From CAVTGO01 sp963734275 (GTDB lineage: Bacteria; Actinomycetota; UBA4738; HRBIN12): DNA of 64,000 nt. Below are positions 35,747 to 44,797 of the stretch, piece after piece. Positions within the stretch are counted from its first letter, which is position 1, and the number at the start of each line of letters is the position of its first letter. Made by a program: the position numbers and the translations under genes. The notes beneath the pieces are model-generated. The model worked only from the letters and a program-made list of their open reading frames with translations, searched no databases and was not told the DNA's origin. Location of the stretch: the NCBI GenBank assembly GCA_963734275.1, contig CAVTGO010000008.1, positions 1 through 64,000 of the forward strand. The letters are read 5' to 3'.

Positions 35747-37333
35747 CTAGCGCGACAGCTTCCTGAGCTCGCCGAGGATCTCGCGGGCCGCGTTCGCGCC
35801 GGGGGCGCCCGTCACTCCCCCACCAGGATGGGCCCCCGAGCCGCACAGGTACAGGCCCGGCAGCGCCAGGCGGTACCGCGCGTGGCCGAACAATGGCCGC
35901 CACACGAAGAACTGGTCCAGGCCGGGCTCGGCGTGGTACACGTGCCCGCCCGACAGCCCATAGTCGCGCTCGAGGTCCACCGGCGTGAGGACCCGCCGGG
36001 CGGTCACCAGGTCGCCGAGCCCGGGCGCGTGCAGTTCCATCGTCTTCACGACGACGTCGGCGAGGCGATCGCGCTCGGCGTCCCATTCGCCCTCGCGCAG
36101 CGTGTGGGGCGTCCACTGCACGACGACGCTCATCACATGCGTCCCCTCGGGCGCGAGCGTCGGGTCCGAGATCGTGGGGATCGTCGCCTCGAGGTACGGC
36201 TCCTCGCTGATCCGGCCGAACTTGGCGGCGTCGTACCCGTGCTCCAGGTAGTCGATGGACGGGCCGATCACGATCCGGCCGGCCAGGCGCTCGGGGTCGC
36301 CGTCCGCGAACGCCGGCAGGCCCGACAGCGCCAGGTTCACCTTCGACGCGGTGCCCCGTGTGCGGATGTTGGCGGCCCGCCATCGCAGGTGCGGACCGAT
36401 CTCGACCGGGTCGACGAGCTGCGTGAGCGTGCGCTTCGGGTCGGCCGCGGTGATCACCGCCCGCGCACGGAGCTCCTCACCGTCCGCGAGCGCCACGCCG
36501 ACGGCCCGCCCCCCTTCCGTGAGGACGCGAGCGACCTCGGTGCCGGTCCGGACCTCGGCGCCGAACCCTCGTGCGGCCGTGGCGAGCGCCTCGGCGAGCG
36601 CGCCGGGGCCGCCTCGTGCGATCGTGGACTGGCCGGCCGCCCCGCCGTCGTTGCCGGCCGAGTCGTTCAGCAAGACGGCCGCCGTCCCCGCCGACCACGG
36701 CCCCATCGACGTGTACTGGACGGCGCGCGAGGCGATCGCGCCGCGCACGGCGTCGGTCTCGAACGTCTCGGCGACGTAGTCGGCGATCGCCATCGGCAGC
36801 GCGCGTGTCGACTCGCGGCCCGCCTTCGCGCCCAGTCGCCGGAAGGCGTTGCCGAGCTTCAGGCCGTTCATCGCGTCGGCGAGCGAGGGATCCTTCACGT
36901 CCGGCGGGGTGATCGCGTGCAGGTACGACAGGAACGTGCCGAGCGTGCGCACCCGGGCGTCGAACGCCGGGTACGCTTCGGCGTCCTTCGGCGAACGCTC
37001 CCGGAGCTCGGACGCCGTCCGCGAGGCGTCCGCCCACAGCGTGAGCGGCGGGCCGTCCGGCTGCGGGGCGAACACGCGCACCGCGGGGTCAACGGTCACG
37101 AGGCCGTGCTGCACGAGCCCCAGGTCCTCGGTCACCGATCTCCTCAGGCGTCCGATCGTGTGGACGATGCCGGGAGCCCGGACGCCCTCGGCGATCTCCA
37201 GCGTGTCGAGGATCCCGCCCACCTTCTCGCGGCGCTCCAGCACGACGACCGTGCGCCCTGCCTTCGCGAGGTAGGCGGCGGTCACCAGGCCGTTGTGGCC
37301 GGCGCCGATCACGATCGCGTCCAGCCGGGCCAT
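35747..37333 (-). CDS. FAD-dependent oxidoreductase, phytoene-desaturase-like, copy 2
   Basis: 528 residues. N-terminal dinucleotide fold DAIVIGAGHNGLVTAAYLAK with the acidic VVVLERREKVGG, and the C-terminal FAD block ALPGLYLCGSGAHPGGGVTG. It belongs to the CrtI-like (COG1233) flavoproteins that resemble mammalian PYROXD2 rather than true carotenoid desaturases. No crtB or other carotenoid gene is nearby. ATG 37333 overlaps the upstream paralog's stop by one base (TGATG), so translation is coupled. The paralog is recognisably related along its length (TASKVNLALSGLPA against SSGKVNLALDALPE). Confidence 0.85.
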   Translation of the reverse strand: MARLDAIVIGAGHNGLVTAAYLAKAGRTVVVLERREKVGGILDTLEIAEGVRAPGIVHTIGRLRRSVTEDLGLVQHGLVTVDPAVRVFAPQPDGPPLTLWADASRTASELRERSPKDAEAYPAFDARVRTLGTFLSYLHAITPPDVKDPSLADAMNGLKLGNAFRRLGAKAGRESTRALPMAIADYVAETFETDAVRGAIASRAVQYTSMGPWSAGTAAVLLNDSAGNDGGAAGQSTIARGGPGALAEALATAARGFGAEVRTGTEVARVLTEGGRAVGVALADGEELRARAVITAADPKRTLTQLVDPVEIGPHLRWRAANIRTRGTASKVNLALSGLPAFADGDPERLAGRIVIGPSIDYLEHGYDAAKFGRISEEPYLEATIPTISDPTLAPEGTHVMSVVVQWTPHTLREGEWDAERDRLADVVVKTMELHAPGLGDLVTARRVLTPVDLERDYGLSGGHVYHAEPGLDQFFVWRPLFGHARYRLALPGLYLCGSGAHPGGGVTGAPGANAAREILGELRKLSR

Positions 37334-38937
37334 CACGCGGCCTTGCCCTTGCCGCCCCGCTGCGACTTCAGCAGCTCGAGCGCGGCGATCCGGCCGGGCG
37401 CGCCCATGATGCCTCCCCCCGGGTGGGTCGCCGAGCCGCACATCCACAGGTCTTTGATCGGCGTGCGGTACCGCGCCCAGCCGGGGACCGGCCGGTTGAA
37501 GAAGAGCTGCTCCAGCGACAGCTCGCCCTGGAAGATGTTCCCCTCGGTGAGGCCGGTGATCCGCTCGATGTCGAGCGGCGTCAGCACCTGCTTGTGCAGG
37601 ATCAGTTTGCGGATGTTCGGGAAGCGACCCTCGAGTGTCGAGATCACGGTCTCGCCGAACGCGTCCCTGCGCGCGTCGTCCCAGACCCCTCCGCCCTCCA
37701 GGTGGTACGGGGCGTACTGGACGAAGCAGCTCATCACGTGCTTGCCGGGCGGCGCCATGCTCGGGTCCACGAGCGTCGGGATGATGCAGTCGATGTACGG
37801 CTCGCGCGAGAAACGGCCGTATTTCGCGTCGTCGTAGGCGCGCTCCATGTAGTCCACGCCCGGCGAGAAGCTGATGGCGCCACGGAGCCACTCGCCCACG
37901 CCGGGCTTGCACGCGAGCTCGGGCAGCGCGTCGAGCGCGAGATTCACCTTCCCGCTCGAGCCCCGGTACTTGTAGCGCTTCACCTCGTCCCGGAACGTCG
38001 GGTCCAGCTCGGACTCCTCGACGAGCTTGAGGAACGTCACGTGCGAGTCGACGCTGGAGAGCACCACCTTCGCCGCGATCTCCTGGCCGGACTCGAGCAC
38101 CACACCGGTCGAGCGCCCGTTCTTGACCGTGATCCGCGCGACCGGGGCCTCGAGGCGGATCTGGACCCCGGCCTCGCGCGCGGCGGCGCCGATCGCCTCC
38201 GAGATACCGCCGGTGCCGCCGCGGGGGATGCCCCACGCGCGGAACGCGCCGTCGATCTCGCCCATGTAGTGGTGCAGCAGCACGTACGCCGTCCCGGGCG
38301 AGCGCACGCCCTGGAAGGTCCCGATGATCCCCGAGGCCGACATCGTCGCGATCAGCGGGTCGGTCTCGAACCACTGCTCGAGGAACTCGGTCGCGCTCAT
38401 CGTCATCAGCTGGATGAACGTGGCCTGGAGACGCTCGGGCAGGTCGCGGAAGGTCTTGGCCAGACCGAGCAGCGGCATCCAGTCGAACGGGTTGATCCGG
38501 CCCGGGTCCGGCGGGACGACCGACAGGATCGGCTTGATGAACCGCGCCATGTCGGCCATGAGCTGGCCGTACTCCTCGTAGGCCTCGGCATCGCTCTTCG
38601 ACCATCGGCGGAGCTCGCGGATCGTCTTGCCGTGATCGTTCACGCGCCACAGGTAGTCGTCGTCGAGCGGCGTGATCGTCCCGTCGAGCGGGAGGATCTC
38701 TAGGCCGTGCTTCGGGAGCTCGAGCTCGCGGATGATCTCGGGGCGAAGGAGCGAGACCACGTAGCTGAATTCGCTGAACCGGAAGCCGGGGAAGAGCTCC
38801 TCGGTGACCGCGGCGCCGCCCAGGATGTGGCGCTTCTCGAGGACGAGGACCTTGCGGCCCGCCCGCGCGAGGTACGCGGCGGCCGTCAGGCCGTTGTGCC
38901 CGCCGCCCACGATCACCGCGTCGAACCGCTCCGCCAC
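37333..38937 (-). CDS. FAD-dependent oxidoreductase, phytoene-desaturase-like, copy 1
   Basis: 534 residues. Dinucleotide fold DAVIVGGGHNGLTAAAYLAR, then KVLVLEKRHILGGAAVTEEL. The middle contains FQGVRSPGTAYVLLHHYMGE, and the C-terminal FAD motif is IKDLWMCGSATHPGGGIMGA. Same subfamily as its downstream paralog. GTG 38937 is set by TAGCAT six bases upstream. The natural substrate of the PYROXD2-like group is not known. The pair is transcribed away from a GcvT-like gene across a shared 210-base control region with a tandem repeat, hinting at common regulation. Confidence 0.85.
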   Translation of the reverse strand: MAERFDAVIVGGGHNGLTAAAYLARAGRKVLVLEKRHILGGAAVTEELFPGFRFSEFSYVVSLLRPEIIRELELPKHGLEILPLDGTITPLDDDYLWRVNDHGKTIRELRRWSKSDAEAYEEYGQLMADMARFIKPILSVVPPDPGRINPFDWMPLLGLAKTFRDLPERLQATFIQLMTMSATEFLEQWFETDPLIATMSASGIIGTFQGVRSPGTAYVLLHHYMGEIDGAFRAWGIPRGGTGGISEAIGAAAREAGVQIRLEAPVARITVKNGRSTGVVLESGQEIAAKVVLSSVDSHVTFLKLVEESELDPTFRDEVKRYKYRGSSGKVNLALDALPELACKPGVGEWLRGAISFSPGVDYMERAYDDAKYGRFSREPYIDCIIPTLVDPSMAPPGKHVMSCFVQYAPYHLEGGGVWDDARRDAFGETVISTLEGRFPNIRKLILHKQVLTPLDIERITGLTEGNIFQGELSLEQLFFNRPVPGWARYRTPIKDLWMCGSATHPGGGIMGAPGRIAALELLKSQRGGKGKAA

Positions 38938-38943
38938 CGCTGC

Positions 38944-38949
38944 ATGCTA
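38944..38949 (-). promoter_or_regulatory. Minus-10 box TAGCAT for the oxidoreductase pair
   Basis: Six bases before GTG 38937; leaderless layout. Confidence 0.55.
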
Positions 38950-39071
38950 GACCGGCGGTTGGGGCTCGGCCACAGGGCCCGTGACCTGTGGTCAGCAGAG
39001 ACCGTTCCCGCCCCACGGCCCGGGTGCGTACGCTGAGGCCGGCACCACGTCGAGTCGAAGGTCGGCCCGAG

Positions 39072-39131
39072 GTCGAGCCGAGGGTCGAGCCGAGGGTCGA
39101 GCCGAGGGTCGAGCCGAGGGTCGAGCCGAGG
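39072..39131 (+). repeat. 12-bp tandem repeat, five perfect units
   Basis: Unit GTCGAGCCGAGG repeated five times head to tail, with a degenerate unit on each side (39060-39071 and 39132-39143). It ends four bases before the ribosome-binding site of the GcvT-like gene. It sits in the 5' untranslated or promoter region, so it is likely to be variable in copy number. Confidence 0.9.
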
Positions 39132-39147
39132 GTCGAGGAGGAGAACC

Positions 39148-40338
39148 GTGAGCGTCGGCACCGCGTTCCACCCGCGCACGTCGCAGCTCAACGCGAGGAT
39201 GGCCTGGGGCGAGTGGTCGGGCTACTTCGCCGCCGCCGTCTACGCGGACTTCCACGACATCGAGTACAACGCGATCCGCGAGCAGGCCGCCCTGATCGAC
39301 GTGAGCCCGCTGTACAAGTACGCGATATCCGGCTCCGGGGCCGCCGAGCTGCTCGACCGGGTCCTCACCCGCGACGTCGGCAGGCTCGCCGTGGGCCGCG
39401 TGATCTACACGCCGTGGTGCAACGAGGACGGCAAGGTGATCGACGACGGAACGGTCACCCGCCGCGCCCCGGACGAGTTCTTCGTGACCGCGGCCGACCC
39501 CTCGTACCGATGGTTCATGCTGAACGCGAGCGGCCTCGACGTCTCCATCGATGACGTCTCCGAGCAGGTGGCCGGCGTGGCGATCCAGGGCCCGCGGTCG
39601 CGCGCGATCCTCGAGGCCGCCACGCGGCAGGACTGGGCGGACGTGGGGTACTTCGGCCACCGGCGCACCGAGCTCGGCGGCGTGGACGTGCACGTCACGC
39701 GCACCGGCTACACGGGCGACCTCGGCTACGAGGTCTGGGTTCCGGCGGACTCCGCGATCGAGGTGTGGGACACGCTGTGGGAGGCGGGCCGGCCGCACGG
39801 CATCCGCCCGGCGGGCATCAACGCCCTCGACGTCAGCCGGGTCGAGGCCGGCCTGATCCTGATCGAGGCCGAGTACACGAGCGCTCGCCACGCGATGAGC
39901 CTCGAGCAGATGTACTCGCCGGACGAGATCGGCCTCGGGCGCCTGGTGGATCTCGGCAAGCCGGCGTTCGTCGGCCGGCGCGCCCTCGAGCTGGAACGGA
40001 AGTCCGGCGGACCCCAACGGCGCCTGGTCGGGCTCGAGCTCGACTGGCTCGGCATCGAGGCGCTGTACGCGAAGCACGATCTGCCGCCGGGCGTGTCGGC
40101 GCTCGTGCAGCGACAGGCGGTGCCTGTCCACCGCCAGGGCGAGCAGATCGGTCGGGCCACCAGCATCGCGTGGGGCCCGACGATCAAGAAGATGGTCGGC
40201 TTCGGCTCGGTGCCCCCGACCGCCGTCCGAGCCGGGACGCGCCTCTCGGTCGAGTGGACCGTCGAGGGCGAGCGCGGCACCGTACCCGCGAAGGTCGTGC
40301 CACTGCCGTTCCTGGACCTCTCGCGCAAGCGCGCGTAG
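39148..40338 (+). CDS. GcvT-like aminomethyltransferase/folate-binding protein
   Basis: 396 residues. The folate-binding T-protein fold is visible: EYNAIREQAALIDVSPLYKY, RDVGRLAVGRVIYTPWCNED, GKVIDDGTVTRRAPDEFFVT, VAIQGPRSRAILEA, VHVTRTGYTGDLGYEVWVPA and GIRPAGINALDVSRVEAGLI. The C-terminal part is GLGRLVDLGKPAFVGRRALE. GTG 39148 has a strong GAGGAGGAG ribosome-binding site, unlike most neighbours. Proteins of this type transfer a one-carbon unit from an amine to tetrahydrofolate, for example from glycine, sarcosine or dimethylglycine. No gcvH or gcvP is nearby, so it is probably a demethylase-type partner rather than the glycine cleavage T-protein. Confidence 0.85.
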   Translation: MSVGTAFHPRTSQLNARMAWGEWSGYFAAAVYADFHDIEYNAIREQAALIDVSPLYKYAISGSGAAELLDRVLTRDVGRLAVGRVIYTPWCNEDGKVIDDGTVTRRAPDEFFVTAADPSYRWFMLNASGLDVSIDDVSEQVAGVAIQGPRSRAILEAATRQDWADVGYFGHRRTELGGVDVHVTRTGYTGDLGYEVWVPADSAIEVWDTLWEAGRPHGIRPAGINALDVSRVEAGLILIEAEYTSARHAMSLEQMYSPDEIGLGRLVDLGKPAFVGRRALELERKSGGPQRRLVGLELDWLGIEALYAKHDLPPGVSALVQRQAVPVHRQGEQIGRATSIAWGPTIKKMVGFGSVPPTAVRAGTRLSVEWTVEGERGTVPAKVVPLPFLDLSRKRA

Positions 40339-40377
40339 TCCGCCTCCCGCAGGGCGTCTGGGAGAATCGCACCGCCC

Positions 40378-42264
40378 ATGCGTTCCCGAGGTCTGCTCGC
40401 CCTGTTCGCCGCGGCCGGAGGCTTCGCCGCCTTCGTCATCGCCTTCACCGGAAGCCTCTCGGTGTCGCTGGTCGCCGGCCTCATCGTGCTCGTGACGGCC
40501 CTCGTGCTGATCCGCGATCAGATCCCCGGAGGGGACCCGCCCGACCCATCGCGGCGGCGGCTCCTGCTCGGCGCCCTCGGCGGCCTCGGGCTCGCCCTCG
40601 TCGCCGGAGGGTCGGCCCTCGGCGCCGCGCTGCGGCGCCTCTCCCGTCCGGATCCACGGCCCGTCCTGGAAGCGAGCGCGCGCGACGTCGGCGCCGAGTA
40701 TCTCCAGCTGGTAACCCGCGCCTACCACCCCGAGCGCTCGGGCGACCTCCAGCTCCTCGTGACGCCGTACTCGACCTCCAATTACAAGCAGGAGTCCGTG
40801 GACCTGGTCCCGAACGATCCGCGGACGAGCCACGCGGTCGTGTGGATGTACGGCGAGCGCGTCCCGATCGTCGTGTGGGCCCCCGGCTCGGTGGAGCCGG
40901 CCACGTTCGACGAGCGGGTGACGCTCGCCGACGTCGCGCCGACGATCGCGAAGCTGTCCGGCTTCGACGAGTTCGAGGCCGCGGACGGCATCCCGCTCCC
41001 GGGGATCCCGGCGGTCACGCCACCCGCGCCCCCGCGCGCGATCGTGGCCTTCGTGATCGACGGCGGGGGATGGAACGTGCTGCGGCGCTGGCCCGACGCG
41101 TGGCCCAACCTGAAGCGACTGATGGGCGAGGGTGCGACCTACCGCAACGCGATCGTGGGCTCCTTCCCCGCCGTCACGGCCTCGTCCCACGCGACGATCG
41201 GCACGGGCGCGTTCCCTCGGACGCACGGGATCACCGGTCACAACGTCCGTCGGGGGGGCAGACCGGTCAAGGCCTGGGGCGAGCCCGGGAGCGTCGACCC
41301 GTCCTTCCTGCTCGAGCCCACGCTCGCGGACCGCTGGGTCGAGCACACCGAGGGACGCGCGTGGGTGGGCGAGATCGGCTACCAGGTCTGGCACCTCGGG
41401 CTCCTCGGCCGCGGCGGTCGCCCGAACGGCGGGCTCCCCGTCGCCGTGTACTGGGACGAGTCCGGCGGGACGGGCTGGCAGCCCCACAACCCCGAGCTCT
41501 ACCGGCTGCCGCGGAGCGTCCCCAGCCTCGAGCGCCTCGACGAGCTCAGCGTGGGCTACACGCCGCCCGCACCGTCCCCGTACGACCCGACCGGGAAGAA
41601 GGCGATGTGCTGCTTCCCGCCGGTGGTGCGCTACCAGGGCGAGCTGATCGAGGCGACGCTGGATTCCGAGCCGTTCGGCGACGACGAGGTCCCCGACCTG
41701 CTGTTCATCAACTTCAAGGCGCCCGACTACTCGGGTCACGTCTACAACATGGACGATCCGCGCCAAGCCGAGGTCCTGGGCGCCGTGGACGACGAGGTCG
41801 GACGTCTGGCCGCGAACCTGCTCGAGCGCTTCGGCGAGGGACGGTTCGCGATGATCGTGACGGCTGACCACGGCCAGTGCCCGCCGATCGACGCCAGCGG
41901 CGGCGTGCGCATCGACCCGATCCAGCTCCAGGAGGACCTCGAGTCCGAGTTCGGCCAGAGCGCGTTCGGCCTGATCGAGAACGTCGCGCCCTCGGAGGTC
42001 TACCTCGACCCGCGGGCGCTCGCCGACGTCGGAGCCACGGCCGAGGACGTCGCGGCGTTCCTGGCCGGCTACCGCTACGGCGAGAACATCGGCCCCTACG
42101 TCCCGCAGGCCGCGGTGAACATCGACCGGCTCGACGCGAAGACCTTCGCCGCGGTCCTTCCCACCTCGTTCATCGCCGACCTGGCCTCCAAGGACCTCTC
42201 AGCGTTCGGCGAGACCCGGTACCCGGAGGCCGACCCCGACGGGATCCCGCCGATCACCTGGTAG
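40378..42264 (+). CDS. Alkaline-phosphatase-superfamily phosphodiesterase, membrane-anchored
   Basis: 628 residues. The first 90 residues hold two or three membrane helices (ALFAAAGGFAAFVIAFTGS; LSVSLVAGLIVLVTALVLI; then RRRLLLGALGGLGLALVAGG). The catalytic body follows: AIVAFVIDGGGWNVLRRW (metal Asp), FPAVTASSHATIGTGAFPRT (Thr or Ser nucleophile region), LLFINFKAPDYSGHVYNMDD (metal site) and MIVTADHGQCPPI (Asp-His). It resembles type I phosphodiesterase/nucleotide pyrophosphatases; the substrate is unknown and may be a phospholipid or nucleotide. The active domain would face outside. ATG 40378. Confidence 0.82.
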   Translation: MRSRGLLALFAAAGGFAAFVIAFTGSLSVSLVAGLIVLVTALVLIRDQIPGGDPPDPSRRRLLLGALGGLGLALVAGGSALGAALRRLSRPDPRPVLEASARDVGAEYLQLVTRAYHPERSGDLQLLVTPYSTSNYKQESVDLVPNDPRTSHAVVWMYGERVPIVVWAPGSVEPATFDERVTLADVAPTIAKLSGFDEFEAADGIPLPGIPAVTPPAPPRAIVAFVIDGGGWNVLRRWPDAWPNLKRLMGEGATYRNAIVGSFPAVTASSHATIGTGAFPRTHGITGHNVRRGGRPVKAWGEPGSVDPSFLLEPTLADRWVEHTEGRAWVGEIGYQVWHLGLLGRGGRPNGGLPVAVYWDESGGTGWQPHNPELYRLPRSVPSLERLDELSVGYTPPAPSPYDPTGKKAMCCFPPVVRYQGELIEATLDSEPFGDDEVPDLLFINFKAPDYSGHVYNMDDPRQAEVLGAVDDEVGRLAANLLERFGEGRFAMIVTADHGQCPPIDASGGVRIDPIQLQEDLESEFGQSAFGLIENVAPSEVYLDPRALADVGATAEDVAAFLAGYRYGENIGPYVPQAAVNIDRLDAKTFAAVLPTSFIADLASKDLSAFGETRYPEADPDGIPPITW

Positions 42265-42339
42265 CCGGCACACCCGCTCCTTCCAACGCGCAGTGGTACC
42301 GTTCGCCCACGGTCACCGTTCGAACGAGGAGGTCGCCCG

Positions 42340-43524
42340 ATGCCCCACCGGTTCGCCGAGACCATGCACCGGATGATCGACGTCGAGCAACAGCTGATGT
42401 CGTTCTTCGTCGATGGCCCGTGGGCGAACCGCGACGCATCGGATCCCGAGAACTGCGACTTCGTGGCAGGCAACCCGCAGGAGATGGTGCTCCCCGAATA
42501 CGTCGAGTCGCTCCAACGGTGGACCGTGCCGCAGGACAAGGACTGGTACGCCTACAAGTTCAACGAGCCCTACGCTACCGAGGCCGCGGCGGCGGGTCTC
42601 CGCGAGCGGCGTGGGGTCCCCTTCGAGGCCGACGACGTCCTCATGACCGACGGCGCCTTCACGGGACTCAACCTGTGCATGCGCACGGTGACCGACCCCG
42701 GCGACGAGGTGATCTTCCTGTCCCCGCCCTGGTTCTTCTACGAGGCGATGATCATCGGCGCCGGCGCGGAACCGGTCCGGGTGCGCGTGGATCAGGAGAG
42801 CTGGGACCTGGACCTGCCCGGGATCGAGGCTGCGATCACGGAGCGGACCTCGTGCATCATCGTGAACTCGCCGAACAACCCGACCGGCAAGATCTATCCG
42901 CCCGAGACACTCCGCGCGCTCGGCGAGCTCCTCACGGCGGCTTCCGAGCGACACGGCCGCCCGATCTATCAGATCTCGGACGAGGCGTACTCGAGGATCG
43001 TGTACGACGACCGGTCGTTCCCGAGCCCGACCGGGTTCCATCCGTACTCGTTCCTGGTCTACACGTACGCGAAGCAGCTGCTCACGCCCGGCCAGCGCTG
43101 CGGCTACATCGCGCTGCCCCCGACGATGCCCGACCGGCGGGAGATGCGCGAAGCGCTGATGATCTCCCAGCTCACGCACGGCGGGCACGGGGCGCCGAGC
43201 AACGTCCTCCAGCGCGCCATCGGCGACCTCGAGGGGATGAACGTGGACGTGAAGGCGCTGCAGCGCCGGCGCGACCGCATGGTGGAGTCCCTTCGCTCCG
43301 CCGGCTACGACCTCCACAGCCCCGAGGGCACGTTCTATCTGCTGCCCACGAGCCCGGACCCCGACGACGTCGCGTTCGTCGAGCGGCTGGCGCGCGACAA
43401 GGTCTTCGTCCTGCCGGGCGCCGTGGTCGAGATGCCCGGCCGGTTCCGCGTCTCGATCACGGGCAGCGACGAGATGGTCGAGCGGGCGCTCCCGGTGTTC
43501 GAGCGCGCCGCGACCGAGGCCTAA
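42340..43524 (+). CDS. Class I/II PLP-dependent aminotransferase
   Basis: 394 residues. GAGGAGG precedes ATG 42340. The fold blocks are DVLMTDGAFTGLNLCMRTVT, FLSPPWFFYEAMIIGAGAEP, CIIVNSPNNPTGKIYPPETL (substrate Asn/Pro loop), YQISDEAYSRIVYDD (Asp and Tyr on the cofactor) and LVYTYAKQLLTPGQRCGYIA with the Schiff-base Lys. The C-terminal substrate Arg lies in VVEMPGRFRVSITGS. The amino donor and acceptor cannot be read. It ends seven bases before the aconitase X large subunit, so the three genes at 42340-45194 look like one operon. Confidence 0.85.
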   Translation: MPHRFAETMHRMIDVEQQLMSFFVDGPWANRDASDPENCDFVAGNPQEMVLPEYVESLQRWTVPQDKDWYAYKFNEPYATEAAAAGLRERRGVPFEADDVLMTDGAFTGLNLCMRTVTDPGDEVIFLSPPWFFYEAMIIGAGAEPVRVRVDQESWDLDLPGIEAAITERTSCIIVNSPNNPTGKIYPPETLRALGELLTAASERHGRPIYQISDEAYSRIVYDDRSFPSPTGFHPYSFLVYTYAKQLLTPGQRCGYIALPPTMPDRREMREALMISQLTHGGHGAPSNVLQRAIGDLEGMNVDVKALQRRRDRMVESLRSAGYDLHSPEGTFYLLPTSPDPDDVAFVERLARDKVFVLPGAVVEMPGRFRVSITGSDEMVERALPVFERAATEA

Positions 43525-43531
43525 GACACCC

Positions 43532-44797
43532 GTGCCCGTCGAGCTCGACGAGGGCGATCGCGCCCTGCTGGGCGGCGCCGAGGGCACGGCCGCCGCGCTC
43601 GCGATGCGGATCGTCGTTGAGACCGCGGATGTCGCGGGCGCCGACCGGCTGATCGACGTCGCGTCGGCCCACGTCGACTCCTGCCTGTACCACGGGCGCG
43701 CGGGTCTCGATTTCGCCGAGCGGCTCGCGGCCGGCGGGGCCCGCGTCCGGATCCCGACCACGCTGAACGTCGGCACGCTCGACCTCCTCCACCCGGGGCT
43801 CAACCGCTCCGACCCGGAGGTCAACGCCGGGGCTCGCCGTCAGATGGAGCTCTACGAGGCCATGGGTTGCCGGCCCACCTGGACGTGCGCGCCCTACCAG
43901 CTGCCCGAGCGCCCGGCGTTCGGCCAGCACGTCGCCTGGGCCGAGTCGAACGCGATCGTGTTCGCCAACTCGGTCCTCGGCGCGCGGACCGACCGGTACG
44001 GCGACTTCATCGACGTGTGCGCGGCGATCACCGGACGGGCGCCGTTCGCGGGCCTGCACCGCGACGAGGAACGCCTCGCCGGACTCGTCCTGCGACTGGA
44101 GGCCGTTCCGGCCCGCCTCCTCGAGGCAGACGCGCTCTACCCGGTCCTCGGTCACGTGGCGGGACGCGAGGCGGGCAGCACGGTCCCGGCGATCGTCGGC
44201 CTCCCGCCCGGCACGTCGGAGGACCGGCTGAAGGCGCTCGGCGCCGCCGCGGCATCCTCGGGATCGGTCGCCATGTACCACGCGGTGGGTGTCACGCCCG
44301 AGGCTCCGACGCTCGAGGCCGCTACGGGCGGCGCGTCCGTGCCCGCCGTGGTGATCACGCCGGCCCGGCTCCGCGCCGCGCGCGACGAGCTCACCACGGC
44401 GAGCGGCGACGAGCTCGGCGCCGTCAGCGTCGGCACGCCGCACGCCTCGCTCGCCGAGCTCGAGCACCTGGCCGACCTCCTCGGCCGGGCCCGCGTCCGC
44501 GACGGGGTCCGCTTCTACGTGAACACCGGCCGCGACGTCCTCGCGGAGGCGGAGCGACGCGGGATCACGCGGAGGCTCGAGGACGCCGGCGTCCAGGTCG
44601 TGACCGACACCTGCACGTACCTCACGCCGATGCTCGGCCATGTGTCCGGCGCCGTGATGACGGACTCGGCGAAATGGGCCTGGTACGCGCCGGGCAACCT
44701 CGGCGTGGAGGTAGTGTTCGGCGGTCTCGAGGAGTGCGTGCTCTCGGCCATGGCGGGCCGGGTCGTCCGCGACGAGGGACTCTGGGCCGATGCCTGA
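43532..44797 (+). CDS. Aconitase X catalytic (large) subunit
   Basis: 421 residues, GTG 43532. Family DUF521/AcnX: AHVDSCLYHGRAGLDFAERL, VRIPTTLNVGTLDLLHPGLN, MGCRPTWTCAPYQLPERP, GQHVAWAESNAIVFANSVLG, ARTDRYGDFIDVCAAITGRA, TDTCTYLTPMLG and SGAVMTDSAKWAWYAPGNLG. The cysteines in GCRPTWTCAPYQ, TDTCTYL and the C-terminal region match those that hold the iron-sulfur cluster in studied members. Known activities are cis-3-hydroxy-L-proline dehydratase (bacteria) and mevalonate-5-phosphate dehydratase (archaea). A separate swivel subunit follows with an eight-base overlap. The aminotransferase next door is more consistent with amino-acid metabolism. Confidence 0.88.
   Translation: MPVELDEGDRALLGGAEGTAAALAMRIVVETADVAGADRLIDVASAHVDSCLYHGRAGLDFAERLAAGGARVRIPTTLNVGTLDLLHPGLNRSDPEVNAGARRQMELYEAMGCRPTWTCAPYQLPERPAFGQHVAWAESNAIVFANSVLGARTDRYGDFIDVCAAITGRAPFAGLHRDEERLAGLVLRLEAVPARLLEADALYPVLGHVAGREAGSTVPAIVGLPPGTSEDRLKALGAAAASSGSVAMYHAVGVTPEAPTLEAATGGASVPAVVITPARLRAARDELTTASGDELGAVSVGTPHASLAELEHLADLLGRARVRDGVRFYVNTGRDVLAEAERRGITRRLEDAGVQVVTDTCTYLTPMLGHVSGAVMTDSAKWAWYAPGNLGVEVVFGGLEECVLSAMAGRVVRDEGLWADA

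Noticed and set aside
35747..38937. Carotenoid biosynthesis genes
   Set aside because: The proteins are CrtI-like in fold, but no phytoene synthase, cyclase or GGPP synthase is near, and they fit the PYROXD2-like group better.
39060..39143. CRISPR array
   Set aside because: The 12-bp units are directly adjacent with no spacers, and no cas genes are present.
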